Source: Blasia pusilla
Lineage: Eukaryota; Marchantiophyta; Marchantiopsida; Blasiales
Length of the DNA: 64,000 nucleotides
Assembly (NCBI GenBank): GCA_050084515.1
Contig: CM114272.1
Coordinates: 54,126,001-54,190,000, forward strand
Direction: 5' to 3'
Within the stretch, counting starts at the first letter, position 1, and each line of letters starts with the position of its first letter. Shown in pieces: positions 1 to 11,300 of this stretch. Both the position numbers and the translations under genes were made by a program. The notes beneath the pieces are model-generated. The model was not told where the DNA came from, did no database searches, and saw only the letters and a list, made by a program, of their open reading frames with translations.

Positions 1-301
1 GATTGTCAGTGATGAATTATTAGTGGAATACGCTTGGAATACACGTGGATAGGCTATACGAAGAGGAAAAAACACAGGAGTTAGTCTGTAGAGTAACCAT
101 AATCGATGGTTAACGTTTGGGGGACGAGGAAATTGGAGTAAAATCTTTGAGATTAAAGGAGTTGCTGATAAACTATGATTCGAACCTTAGGGAATGTTGA
201 CATAATTTGCGCAGTGAAAGCATGAAGTCTGATTGAAGCAAGTTACCTCTTTGCTGTAATCAAAATTAATGAGCAATTGACTAAAAGGTATTGTTCCACA
301 G

Positions 302-3300
302 ATTGCCAGGCAGAGCAGCGGCAAGGGGACGGCACATCTGGTTAACTGAGACCAACGACGCCACTCCCGAAGTGTTCACTCGATCATTGTTGGCCAAGGT
401 AATCCCTCCAATAATCCTGGATCTCGAACTGGTGAACATCTAATATCTTCCCATTTACAGTGAAGGAAACTAATTTTCTTTTTTCTCTTTTTCATTTGCC
501 AACACGAGGTCCTTGTGTTTTTTGGTTCATCAATTTCAATTCAGTGGTTAGTACCTTTTTATTTTGAGTACTAACACTGTTGCCCTTAATGTTTTCATCA
601 ACGTATCTGTTTGGGCTATGGCGCGATTCAGACGGCTAACATTCAGGTACTGGGAACCGGACGGAAGCTCAATTTCTCTGGCTGTTGCTACCGAAAATTG
701 TTCAGGATTGGGAGATCTACTTTGAAGGATTGCATGGAGTGTTTCACGTACCTAGCTCTCGCGTTTGAGAAACAGCAGCACACTTTAGAGGACTTCGTCG
801 ATCATAGTTCTTGCTACAACGGCTTTCTAATATGTTCGTTGTCACTGTGTTCCTTCTTCTTGCAGACTGTTTTGTGCATTCCATTATGTGCAGGCGTTGT
901 GGAATTTGGAACTACAGAACTTGTAAGTATCTTCTACCATCTTGCTTTCTCTGGTGGGAATATGTGACTCTTCTTTTCACAATGGTTCATGCGATTCGCA
1001 AATTAAAGGTGTGCGGGTTCGAGAAGGCGAAAACCAATTTTTTTAGTAGTGATACGCATGTTTATATTCACGGGAGTAGAAATAAAGGCCCAAAATGCAG
1101 ATAAACTAAGATTGAAATTGCACTCTAGAATGCCGTACCATCAAATATTTTCCTCACTTATGAGTTCTTGAACTCCTTTAGGCCCTTGAGGAGCTCCTAG
1201 CAGTTTTCTGTCATGAATGTCCTTTCCTTCCAAGACTTCTCATTATTTTCTCCTGATAGGTACGGGAAGATCCAACAATTGTTCAACACATCAGGACTTT
1301 TTTCCTGGAGCAGCTCAAACCCGTAGGCTCTGAGCTGTCTTCGTCGGGTCCTCAACCTCACGGAGAGAGAGAGTTACAGCAGCAGGGTCGAGCGGGAGTT
1401 CATTCTTTTGGAGGAGTCGCTGGGAGCTGGCTACCGAATTCCTCTGCATGGGTAAACTTAAATCAGGGAGACTCAATTACCACCTTCTCCCAAGAAACTG
1501 GTAGGGAAGGTGGTCACAGCTTGCACGATGAAGCGGTTGGTATGCTCGTGGATGAGCAAGCTCAGAAAGATCTGACTGTAAATTCTAAGACATGGGAACT
1601 CCTAGCAGACAATGACGCTAACAGATTGCAAGGCAGAGAGTTACCCCTGGATTCCGATGTCCCGAGAGGAGCGGCGCATTGTTCATCGGCTCTTCTAGGA
1701 ATGCGAACAAGTCCAGAATCTTTGCACAGTCTGCCTCGCTTTGGACCTCAAAATGCTCATCCGCTCAATCTTTCGGGTGAAGGTAATAGAGATCATTTTA
1801 ATCCGTATGGTACTTTGAAAACAAGCGCATTTGTGCATTGGAGAACTATAGCGGCAACTATCCAGAAGGGACCACATCAGAGCAATCAGCAGTGGATGTT
1901 AAAGAATGCTTTATTCCATATCACACGTCTCTACAGTACACCGAAGGATGACAACAATCATTCTTCGGTGGATAACCGTAACAGAACAGGAACACGAAAG
2001 CCTGCAGGGGCACAGGAGGACCTTAATGTCAGCCATGTCCTGGCAGAGCGCCGACGACGGGAGAAATTGAATGATAGATTCATGTCTCTCCGTGCTCTTG
2101 TTCCCTTCGTCACAAAGGTAGTCTATGCCTTCCTCAATTCGTTGATTTAAAGTCTGCTGAGGTCAACTTGGCATATTTTCGTCAATTGTCTCCAATAACG
2201 AGTCGGTATGTTTGAGATTTGTCTCAGCTCAAACGTAGTCTTGATCATGGATAACTACATAGCCATGAATTTGAAGAAAGAGGTTAATTTTTTCTGCTTC
2301 TTTTGTTTCTGATCACATATGACTTGACACAAAGAGAACAAGTGTGGAACGAGGAATGACAGAGTCCCTTCTTTTCCAACTTTATTCGTCCTTAGGTAAT
2401 TCAGGCGATGACGAAGGAAGGTTGGGGCGATTTGGGAAACTTACTCGTGATTTTATTCATATATGGCGGTATGTGTGCAGATGGACAAGGCATCTATATT
2501 AGGAGATGCCATTGAGTATGTGAAGCAGCTTCAGAAACGCATCCAGGAGTTGGAGTTGCGGACGAAGCAGGCCGAAGCATTACTTCCACGTTCTCGTGAG
2601 GATGATCTCATGAAAACACAACTGACAGAATCCTTTCCTAAGAGTTCACTGTCGGAAACGCTCAACAGCTCACAATTTGAAGTTAATGGAAACGGTAATC
2701 ACATGATAGGTATACATCCAAATGTAAATAGTAGTCTTGAAAGGGCCTCAAATCCCGGTCGTAAGGGACCCTCAATCGAAAATGAGATTCTTTCACAGTC
2801 AGAATTCAGGTCTAGTCCCAGTCTTGTCTCGGACAGAGAGGAAGCCGGATATTGCAATTCTGATGGGGAGTCCGAAGCCAGACACACCAAGAGAATGGAG
2901 AAATTCAGGGCAGACATTAAGGTAAACCTAGCGGAGGATGATGTTTTGCTTGAACTTCACTGCCCGTGGAGGAAAAGCTTACTGGTAGAAGTCTTGCGAA
3001 AATTAAACGATCTGCAGCTTGACGTATTTGTCGTACAAGCTTCTACAATGGATGGAACCCTCACTACCGTTTTTAAAGGCAAGGTATGGGTTGACAAGTG
3101 TATATTTTCGCTGTATGACCTGATTTCTCCCCGTCACTAGTTTTGGATTTACAGATACCGTCGCAGATTTCAAGATTCTCATAGAGAAACGCCGCTTTCC
3201 GACTAAAGTGTGTATCAGTAAGGAGCAGGTTTTCAGGGCCTTGACACATACGTCGTGGGTCTTTTGCAGTTGAGGGATCTGCCAGAAAGTCCAACTGCAA

Positions 3301-3359
3301 CTAAGACGAAGATACAAGCCGCTTTGGAAGACACCGCTGCGGGGATTGGCACCAAGTGA
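302..3359 (+). CDS. bHLH transcription factor, subgroup IIIf-like (TT8/GL3 type), 5'-partial
   Basis: Nuclear DNA-binding regulator of the MYB-bHLH-WD40 class, which in the family controls flavonoid/anthocyanin or epidermal genes. Six exons join in phase: 302-398, 632-646, 866-922, 1260-2117, 2481-3083, 3270-3359 (stop TGA 3357-3359). The visible protein is about 572 residues and lacks its N-terminus. Exons 1-3 and the start of exon 4 give the end of the bHLH-MYC_N domain (LPGRAAARGRHIW, then TVLCIPL..GVVEFGTTEL, then VREDPTIVQHIRTFF). The basic region HVLAERRRREKLNDR at about 2030-2090 keeps the H-E-R contacts of E-box binders. MDKASILGDAIEYVKQL opens exon 5 as helix 2. An ACT-like dimerisation domain (DDVLLELHCPWRKSLLVEVL) follows at about 2935-3080. 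The Y-V-K-Q-L helix and the PFVTK-MDKASILGD junction favour IIIf over the MYC2 group. Exons encoding the domain's N-terminus must lie before base 1; I see none in 1-301. Confidence 0.88.
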
Positions 3360-5840
3360 AAGGAAGTCCAACATATTCTAGCAGGGGTATATCTGAAAGG
3401 GAAATGAAGGAGCGGAGGGACATACGTGAAGGTTGGAGGCGAGACCTGGAAATGAGGTCGTACACGATCAAAACATACACAACAGAGATTTCTCTTGTTT
3501 TGAACTTAAGTGCAGCTATTACAAGCGCATATGCTGCACACCCCCACAGGTATGGAGACAGACATTGCAGATGGGATATAAAATCCTCAGACAGATCTTT
3601 CGTGCAAAGAAGAAATTATTCCGTCCTCTTCTACTAGAGCTATAACAACCCATTAACCCTAAATAATCAGGAAGCTGGGTCAATGTGGTGTACATAAATG
3701 CATGTCACGGTGTGCATTGTATATAGTTCAACTGATGGTGGTTCTCAATTGAGCCAATCTGTTATTAAACACGTTACCTGCCCTTCCGGGACTAACTTAC
3801 ACACGAAGAAGTTCATATGCAACAGGGTGCACGGGAGGCAGAACCGAATGTATGTCATTTATTGGCGAAGTGAGATTACGTTTACACGTCCAGTGATATT
3901 ATTCAAGGACGATGTGCTTCACATTTTTCCTCTCGTTTTATGACTGTTCGTCCGGCCCGTGTTTAAGGTCTAAAGGGATGATGGGGATCTGATATTAACT
4001 ATTTCCTGGTGTTTTTTCGCAAATGGCGTGCAAGTTGCAACTTATATGCTAATTGATAGCCGAAGGGGAGGTTACTTCTTAGAACCTCACTTCCTCTTTC
4101 CTACGAATTGTCATCCTGTCTGTGGAACAAGTGATAGCTTGCTGCACTTTTTAGAGAATACAGTAGGTCGTTAATTGTTCGGAAAAGAGTGCTTATACGA
4201 ATGAGACTTACCCACTTCTTATCTGTGGCTCCTCTGCCTGTTTCAGCTATTTCCTGTATCCTCACCGTGCTCTACACAAACCCTGCCCGTCATTGGTGTA
4301 GTGCAGACATTGGTGGTAGTACACTGGTCGTGGTGTTTCAGGTAGCTCTGGGCTTACGGAATGTTGTCCATTTTTTCAGTCCGAGTGATGATTCCGCCTT
4401 GCCACGATAGGTGGAAGAATCCGATCAAAGAGTTGGCGGGTTAGATGACGTACAAAGATAACCCATTAGAAGGTCCTTCACCCCTTTTTAAAGGAGGAGG
4501 ACTTATGTTTGAAATGATGCATCAGAACTGGAAAAGAAAGAACTTATGAAGAGGAGGTTACCAGAACTGTCCAGCAATGTTAGATATATTCTGGCTGTAT
4601 CTAGCAGTAATATTCTTCCTCATTTACGACCAGCGCAAACAAAATAGATGGCTGTCAATGTTGTGATTGAGGCCATCATTAAACTGGCAGCTATTTCTAG
4701 TGCTGGAGCATTCTAATTTCCTGGACCATATATGAGATCTGTGGCCATCTCTGACTTCTCTAAGTTAATACCAAATGGTAAGGCGTATCAGAGATGGTCA
4801 AGTGAAATTCAGGACATCTTTTGTCTAATAATTCAGTAGGAAGTCACCATGTTAAAGTTTCCTTTTTGAATGACATCTGCTTGTATCCAAATACCTTTTT
4901 CCGCTTCCCTGCAGATCGAAGGAAAGTGAAGAGAAAACTTCACTGTGTTCACGAAGTTAAAACAGGATCGAGCGAATTTCGATTAACAATAACATACCGT
5001 TCATTGTGAGTCTGGCTGTGGTGATCAATCCCAAGATGTTGTCATGTCATCTATCGTTCTCCCAACTGTCGGGCTTCATTCTAAGGGAGACCCATTGATG
5101 CCAAAAAAAGGAAAGGAAGTGCAAACCTCGAATCCAAACCTCTCCTTGTTTGTGTCGTCAACAATATCCTGTTTGGTGTCTGAAAGTCTTCTTGATTATA
5201 GTTCTGCATCCCTTCTCTCCAAATGGTCAAGAGTAGAATTACTCAAATCTAGGATTGAGTCCAATATCACTTATCTCGTAAGTTTTGTTGTTTGGGGACA
5301 CTCTACCAGTGCTCTCCAGGGTATTTGAAGAATCTCCCGCTTTGAAGGTGGTCAAGTACTTCTAGACAGTCACAGGATGCTCGTGCATGCACCACGTGCA
5401 CGGCTCTTACAATCCCGAATTTGGACGGTCGCAAACAAAGGTTGTGGGAATATGTCCTGCACTACTATCAACCCTAAGTAACATCATTTTCAAACACTAG
5501 CAATTGAGTTCACTTCCTCTTTCCTAAGAATTGTCATGCGCTCCAATCTATTTTTCTTTAAAGTTATTAGTGTATTAGGTTACTCATATTTTAAAAACAA
5601 TCATATGCCATGAAATTTCCCACAAGGAATCCATCATTCCTTCCATAACCCTTTTATTTCATTGTAATAGAACCCTTTTATTTCATTGTAATGTGTTAAA
5701 TAGAAACGTGTTAGCACATCAAAAATTATTCTTCCTTAATATTATAGATTAGTTGCTTAAACTTCTTTTCACTTTTAGTTAAAAATACTTCATAAAAACT
5801 TTTTCAATAAATTTTTTTTTCCAATTTTTTCAAACATATT
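3360..5840. other. intergenic, no gene recognised
   Basis: This stretch follows the bHLH stop codon. The first few hundred bases are probably its 3' UTR. No reading frame here resembles a known protein and no transposon domain is visible. At 5647-5692 a 23-bp AT-rich segment is repeated twice in tandem. Confidence 0.4.
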
Positions 5841-5876
5841 TTCCATCAATATTGGAATATTCTACATTCTAAGAAG

Positions 5877-5973
5877 GAAAGATAGGTGTGTATTGCATCC
5901 CTTTCTTCAAAGAACTTTTGTATAGGAAAGATAAGTGCATATTGCACCCCTTCCTTCAGAAAACTTTTGTATA
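5877..5973. repeat. two tandem copies of a ~49-bp unit
   Basis: Bases 5877-5926 (ggaaagataggtgtgtattg onward) are followed directly by a diverged copy at 5927-5973, each ending in cttttgtata. No coding potential is apparent. It is a local duplication in AT-rich sequence just upstream of the Helitron array. Confidence 0.6.
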
Positions 5974-6216
5974 ATGCAAGTGCCAAAATATTAATTGTGT
6001 CAAAGCTTAGTTTATGATAACTTGGACATTTTTTAAACAACATTATGGGTGTGTCACAATACACCTTCCACTAGCGATGGGTGAATGACAAGTCCTTTCA
6101 AACCTCAATGCAAAAATTGTACACGACTGAATGATATTAGTTAGTCCCCATGACGGACCGTGCATTGTCATCGATGCACAATCCTGCGTATATGCACGGA
6201 ACGCATAAATTGCGTA

Positions 6217-6431
6217 CTAGTAAATTGCCCGTCCGATGCACGGGAAATAAAAAAGTGTTTGAAGAGCTAGTGTATAGCCGGTGAAAAGAAGAGATTAATG
6301 AGTTGCACATAAATTCATATTTTTTTCTTCTTGCCCGTAACATCTGAAATATTTTCTTGCTACCTAGTTGTCACATGTCAAACATAGAGGTGTTTGCAAA
6401 TCAAGAAGGTACTCTCCCATAATAATATAGA
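6217..6431 (-). mobile_element. Helitron-like non-autonomous element, unit 1 (with complete 3' end)
   Basis: On the minus strand the unit begins TCTATATTATTATGGGAGAG (TC at 6431-6430). It ends with a small hairpin (CCCGTGCATCGGACGGG, 6226-6243) seven bases before a terminal CTAG (6217-6220). The flanking bases are A on the 5' side (complement of t6432) and T on the 3' side (complement of a6216). These match the known Helitron signature: 5' TC, a 3' hairpin followed by CTRR, insertion between A and T, no terminal inverted repeats, no target duplication. At 215 bp it carries no Rep/helicase gene, so it would depend on an autonomous partner. Three related units adjoin it. Confidence 0.68.
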
Positions 6432-7032
6432 TAAGATGCCCTTGCGATGCACCCGAAATTAAAAAAAAAAGTGTTTGAATAACTAGTGTATAGCACATGG
6501 GGGGAAGAGATGAATGATGTTGCCCATGAATTGAATTTTTTTTTCTTTTTGCCCATAGCATGTGAAACATTTTCTTGCTGCCCAGTTAACACGTGTCAAA
6601 CACAGAGGTATTTGCGAATCAAGAAGGCACTCTCCCATAATAATATAGATAAGGTGCCCGTGCGATACACCCTAAATAAAAAAGTGTTTGAAGAGCTAGT
6701 GTATAGCATATGAGGGGAAAAGATTAATGACGTTGCTTATGAATTCAAATATTTTTTCTTGCTGCCCAGTTGCCACATGTCAAGCAGAGAGGTGTTTGCA
6801 AATCAAAAAGGAACTCTCCCATAATAATATAGATAATGTACTCGTGTGATGCACGAAAAATAAAAAATTGTTTGAAGAACTAGTGTATAACCCGAGGAAG
6901 AGATTAATGATACTGATCAAAAAATGCATTTTTTTTCTTATTGTCCGTAGCATGTGAAACGTTTTCTTGCTGTCCAAGTACCACGTGCCAAGCATAAAGG
7001 TGTCTGCAAATCAAGAAAGCCTTCTCCCATAA
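6432..7032 (-). mobile_element. three further head-to-tail Helitron-like units
   Basis: Units 6432-6649, 6650-6833 and about 6834-7032 repeat unit 1 in the same orientation. Each has the inner block (aactagtgtatagc, then attaatga..., then a caaatcaagaag stretch) and a hairpin-like GC motif (gtgcccgtgcgatgcac or a decayed form). The first two end in the same 5' terminus (minus TCTATATTATTATGGGAGAG). None has its own CTAG end: the GC motif runs through about ten bases straight into the next TC terminus. The last unit loses the 5' terminus after ctcccataa at about 7032. This looks like a tandem array that shares a single functional 3' end. Confidence 0.6.
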
Positions 7033-8301
7033 CCTTCTTGTACATCGACTCCATGCATTTCCCTCCCCTCGCATATTTCAATGTACACGTAAGATTTCTG
7101 AAGACACGTGTGTACTGCGAGTGTCCATAAATTATGGTATGAATGATTGGATAAAATTGACCAGATATGTCCATTTTGATTTTACATCAAAAATTACTGT
7201 GGAGATTCCCACGTCCATGGACATAGACACATGGCCGTAGACATCGGCGCCCCCGGGTCACCCTAGGCCTATCATGGCTAACACCCTCATGTATCATTGC
7301 CAGGGCTTTCCAATTGTCAATGACACCTTCTCGTGATTTTTTGTAGGATGTTTCCTCCCTTCGACTTGATAGAAACTACCTCCCAGAGTCCATGAATGAA
7401 ACTTGACCTTCCTGTTCACTAAGGATGAGGCCATAACATGGCAAAATGGAGAGCAGTGCACTTGCTGCTTACAGGAAAGCACCTCTGTCAGGTCCCACAT
7501 AGGTGCTCTTTCCCAACCTTTGCATGAAATATTCCCTTTCACGTCATGCTGGTGGGATGGTAGATACCACACCCATTCCCACCGATATGTTTCCGGTGGC
7601 GAAGCCAATACCGTGCCTTACTGGGCTCCCTCTTAATTTGGTGAGGAGTCCATTTTCTCACATTGTTAGTAGTCACAAAATTGAAGAACCATTAAGTAAA
7701 AAGTGGGAAAATCGAACACGGCGAGAGAAAGAGATAACATCCGCCACTTAGATTCTGAAATTTTCAAGACTTGACGACATTCTCAAGAATTCCCTGATAT
7801 GAGACAACCCCCATTCACTCCCGAGCACAGCAGATAAATTTTCAATTCGCCACGGCAAATATAAATGAAAAATTAAAATATCGGCAAATGATTGCCACTC
7901 CATTTAGCTAAAAGAGTCCACTTATTCCATCATGGATAAGTAGTATCCCATCAGAATACCGATAATCAAGTCTAAGGTGTGCCCAAGGCCACGTCCTGAT
8001 GCGTTTATCTGCAAAATATCGACAAATTCAAGGATGTCCTAAATCACGGAGGGAAGTTCGATCGCAGTTCCCAAACCAAGTTTTGTTACAGAAAGCTGGA
8101 CGAGCATGTGCTCTGACCAATATCCTATCCATGACCGGCTGAGATGCATGTTGGTTTAGATAGAATTTTAGGGTCCCTAACTAAGAACAATAAGGTTCAC
8201 AATCCCAAATTCGAGATTTATGAACTTCTTTAGGTGACAAGACACGATGCGAACGGGCACTACGAAGCACAAATTCTATCCCAAAATGACGTACCGCATT
8301 T
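7033..8301. other. intergenic region 3' of the HPT gene
   Basis: No coding region, transposon domain or RNA gene is recognised. Short open frames near 7400-7700 lack codon structure and resemble nothing I know. The right end probably holds the 3' UTR and polyadenylation region of the minus-strand prenyltransferase gene. Confidence 0.35.
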
Positions 8302-11300
8302 TCACCTCACAAAAGGAAGTATCAAATACTCCGCATAAAATAGCTGCACAGGACAGAAAGAACAGATGATAAATTTTTAAGAAAATCCTCAAAGCTGGCT
8401 GTTTCCAGACGAAAATGGAACAAAGATCGGCGTTCCAGATGGTGCTGGAAGAAAGTACAGACCTGCCAAATGAACATGTAGAAAGAAGTGATTGCAGCCT
8501 TGCTCTTCAAATCAACCGACTTTGCACGCTTCCACAAAATTGTCGCGAGCACTGCATGGCCCACAATCTGCACACCAACAGCCAACGTGAGATCCGAATT
8601 TCTATCTCCCTCGAAGCCAATTTGCGATTCTGACTCGTAGAGCCCAAAGCATTTCAAAACGTTGATGATTATGTTATGCAAGAGCATTGTCGACCTTACC
8701 ACACCAGAATTTATCATCTCTTAATCTACTCTGGGAAGCTGTAGCGAATCGCAATATGGAAGACCACAGTGGTAACGATGTACGAATAGTAAGGCAGTGC
8801 AGTGCCAGAATATCTTACCATGGATAATTTTCCCCACAATACTGGCGAGGTGACTCCAACTGCCATAGCCACAGCATATGCTGCCTGGATCAGCCAAACG
8901 CATAACCAGAACACCTACTCCAGACAAGAGCAAAGAACAACGGGTCAGAATACAAAAGAAGTTGCCCGTAGCACTTGGTATTATGGTGAGTATGAGTACT
9001 GTCGTTACTCTTGAACTAATGTCTGAAATAGATTTAGCACTATGCTCACCTTTTGATGGCCCAGTCGGACACTGAAAGAGCGAATGCCATATATTTTGTC
9101 CCCTTCCACATCTGGCATGTCCTGAACGTGCAGAAACTATAAGTGTTAGCAACTGCCACACGAGAAAGAACCCCATCCTTCACCCCAGTTGATCTAAACC
9201 ATCCATCGGGAGTTCCGACACTTGTTTCAGACATCCGTAGCAACAGAGATCAGGGCTGTCTTTTCTAATATTAAGGAATTATCACATAAAATCTCAGGCA
9301 GAAATATTGGTACCTTGGCCAAAGCAATAACAACAGAGAAAAAACTCATGAAAGCTGTTGCAAATAAGAGGGGCCTGTTCATCACTGCAGATCTCCCAAA
9401 TATGAAAGCCTGCACAGATTGAGAGGAAATGGACCCAGACGTTAACATGTAAAAATCCATCAAGAAGAATTCTAGCAACATGCCCAGAAAACCACCGGTC
9501 ACATAAACATCTCAAACCCAGTTTCAATTTGAGTTTCAGAAAGCTATGATATTGTAGAATGTGTGCAAAACCCAACTGGAGTTCACCGGGTTTTAATGCA
9601 TAGTAGACTGAATCTGTGAACCTTCGCAGTTACTTTAATTAAGCTTGTCAAGGGACAAGCGATTTAAACTAACTCTGGCAAATCACTACATCCACAAATT
9701 ATCACAGCAAATAGAGGCTACTACTATAGAGTAAATAAGAGTCCAGAAAACCGTAGTCACGAAAAACACAGGTAGGATTCTTTTAAGAGCCAGACAGATA
9801 ATATGATGCACTACAGATTTCATGAAGGTCATTCATCAATCCAGGAACCATTTACAACAACTAGAAAGGTAAAGGTCAAATACCATTACAATTGCTAGAC
9901 ATCACCATACATACCATTACAAAGAATTTTGATTCCTACTCAGTCCAAAGTATAGGAATATCAAGAATCCCTGAATAATACGTTGTAACAGTTTAGACAG
10001 TACTCAGAGCAACGCAAACACTAGCTCATATCCAACCCGCTCTCTTGCCTGATTGATCTGATGGTAGATATTAGTAGCCATCTTAACTTAATTTCGGATC
10101 AACAGAGCACTCATCAGTCCCTATCGAGTGCACTCTGGATTTTTGTTACACGGAACTGAAATGAGTCCACAGAGGTGATATAAAATATACAACAAAGCCA
10201 TATTGATAGGGACACTCATGTAAGGCTTTTCTTTAGTGAAGGAGTTGCGATCTATTATGCTAAGTCTCTTCCACAAAACAAGGACTCATGATGTTACTGT
10301 CTAAGCTTCATAATTAATCAAGGGCAAGAAAAGTGATTAAAACCTTGTATATACGTTCTTGACTCTAATAAGAGAAGTAGCTCTGTCTGAACAGGCTAGT
10401 CAATCTTTGAGGAGGTCCGGAATGCCTTGGAAGACTTACCAGTCTTTTTGATATCCCAAAAAAGCTGATTGATTCACTAGGAATAGGACCCTTTTCTGTC
10501 CATGCTATTTTCCTAGAATCTTAACAAAGGCAATATCAAATGTATGTCCATCAAAGCTCTTGACAGAACAGTCTCATATGCCATTTAGCTTATATAGCAG
10601 ATATAGAGACTCTAGATCTTCTCAAAAGCATCTGCATAAAAAGTACAGGGTTTAAGGAAACCATGCAAAACAAGGATCAATTCCAAACATACGTTCATTA
10701 GACATGTATGGATATTCAATCATTGTGCTATGTCATCAACGGTGATAGGAGCTGGGGACATGTTTCTTGGGCTCTCTTACAACCAACCAACCACACACAC
10801 TGCTAAGTAATTTATGGTGCGTCCTCACCTGCATGTGGAAGTAAAACCCAAGCTGCACAACAATTGCTCGGACTGCAAGAATACATGAAGCAGCAGCTAG
10901 TGCTGACTTCTTCCATCTTAGGAGCGGAACCTGCACATGAAAATCAGAAACCTTTGGAACAACAAACAAGTAGCCACACGCCAAAGTTGAATACTACCAT
11001 CATACTTCCATCATCCTATCATTCTCATCTTACTTCAAACAACCACTTCCTAGAAAAAGCTTGTGCCTACTAGATTCCGAGATGAACAGACATTTCTTGG
11101 TTGTTATAAGGCTGTGACAAAAGCTTACATCAACTGAATATGCTGTGCCCAAGACAAGGCTGACAAGAAGAGCCCACAATAGGGGCCTAGAACCGACCAT
11201 CACTCCAATTGTGACACTCTGCAGTGTAAAGCACAACACTACCTTTAGTCCCGGGAAATTAGGATAATCAGTAAAACGTGAGAGTATATTCACATCTTAT

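Noticed and set aside
172-181. tRNA B-box-like sequence (gattcgaacc, minus GGTTCGAATC)
   Set aside because: No matching A box, acceptor stem or anticodon arm at the right distance on the minus strand.
2030-3083. bHLH assigned to the MYC2 (IIIe) group
   Set aside because: The PFVTK-MDKASILGDAIEYVKQLQKRIQELE loop/helix and the ACT-like tail fit IIIf; MYC2 proteins read VVPNVSKMDKASLLGDA.
8302-8343. HPT assigned as homogentisate solanesyltransferase (plastoquinone branch)
   Set aside because: The [24 protein letters not shown] and LFYAEYL..PFVR signatures match the phytyltransferase branch better.
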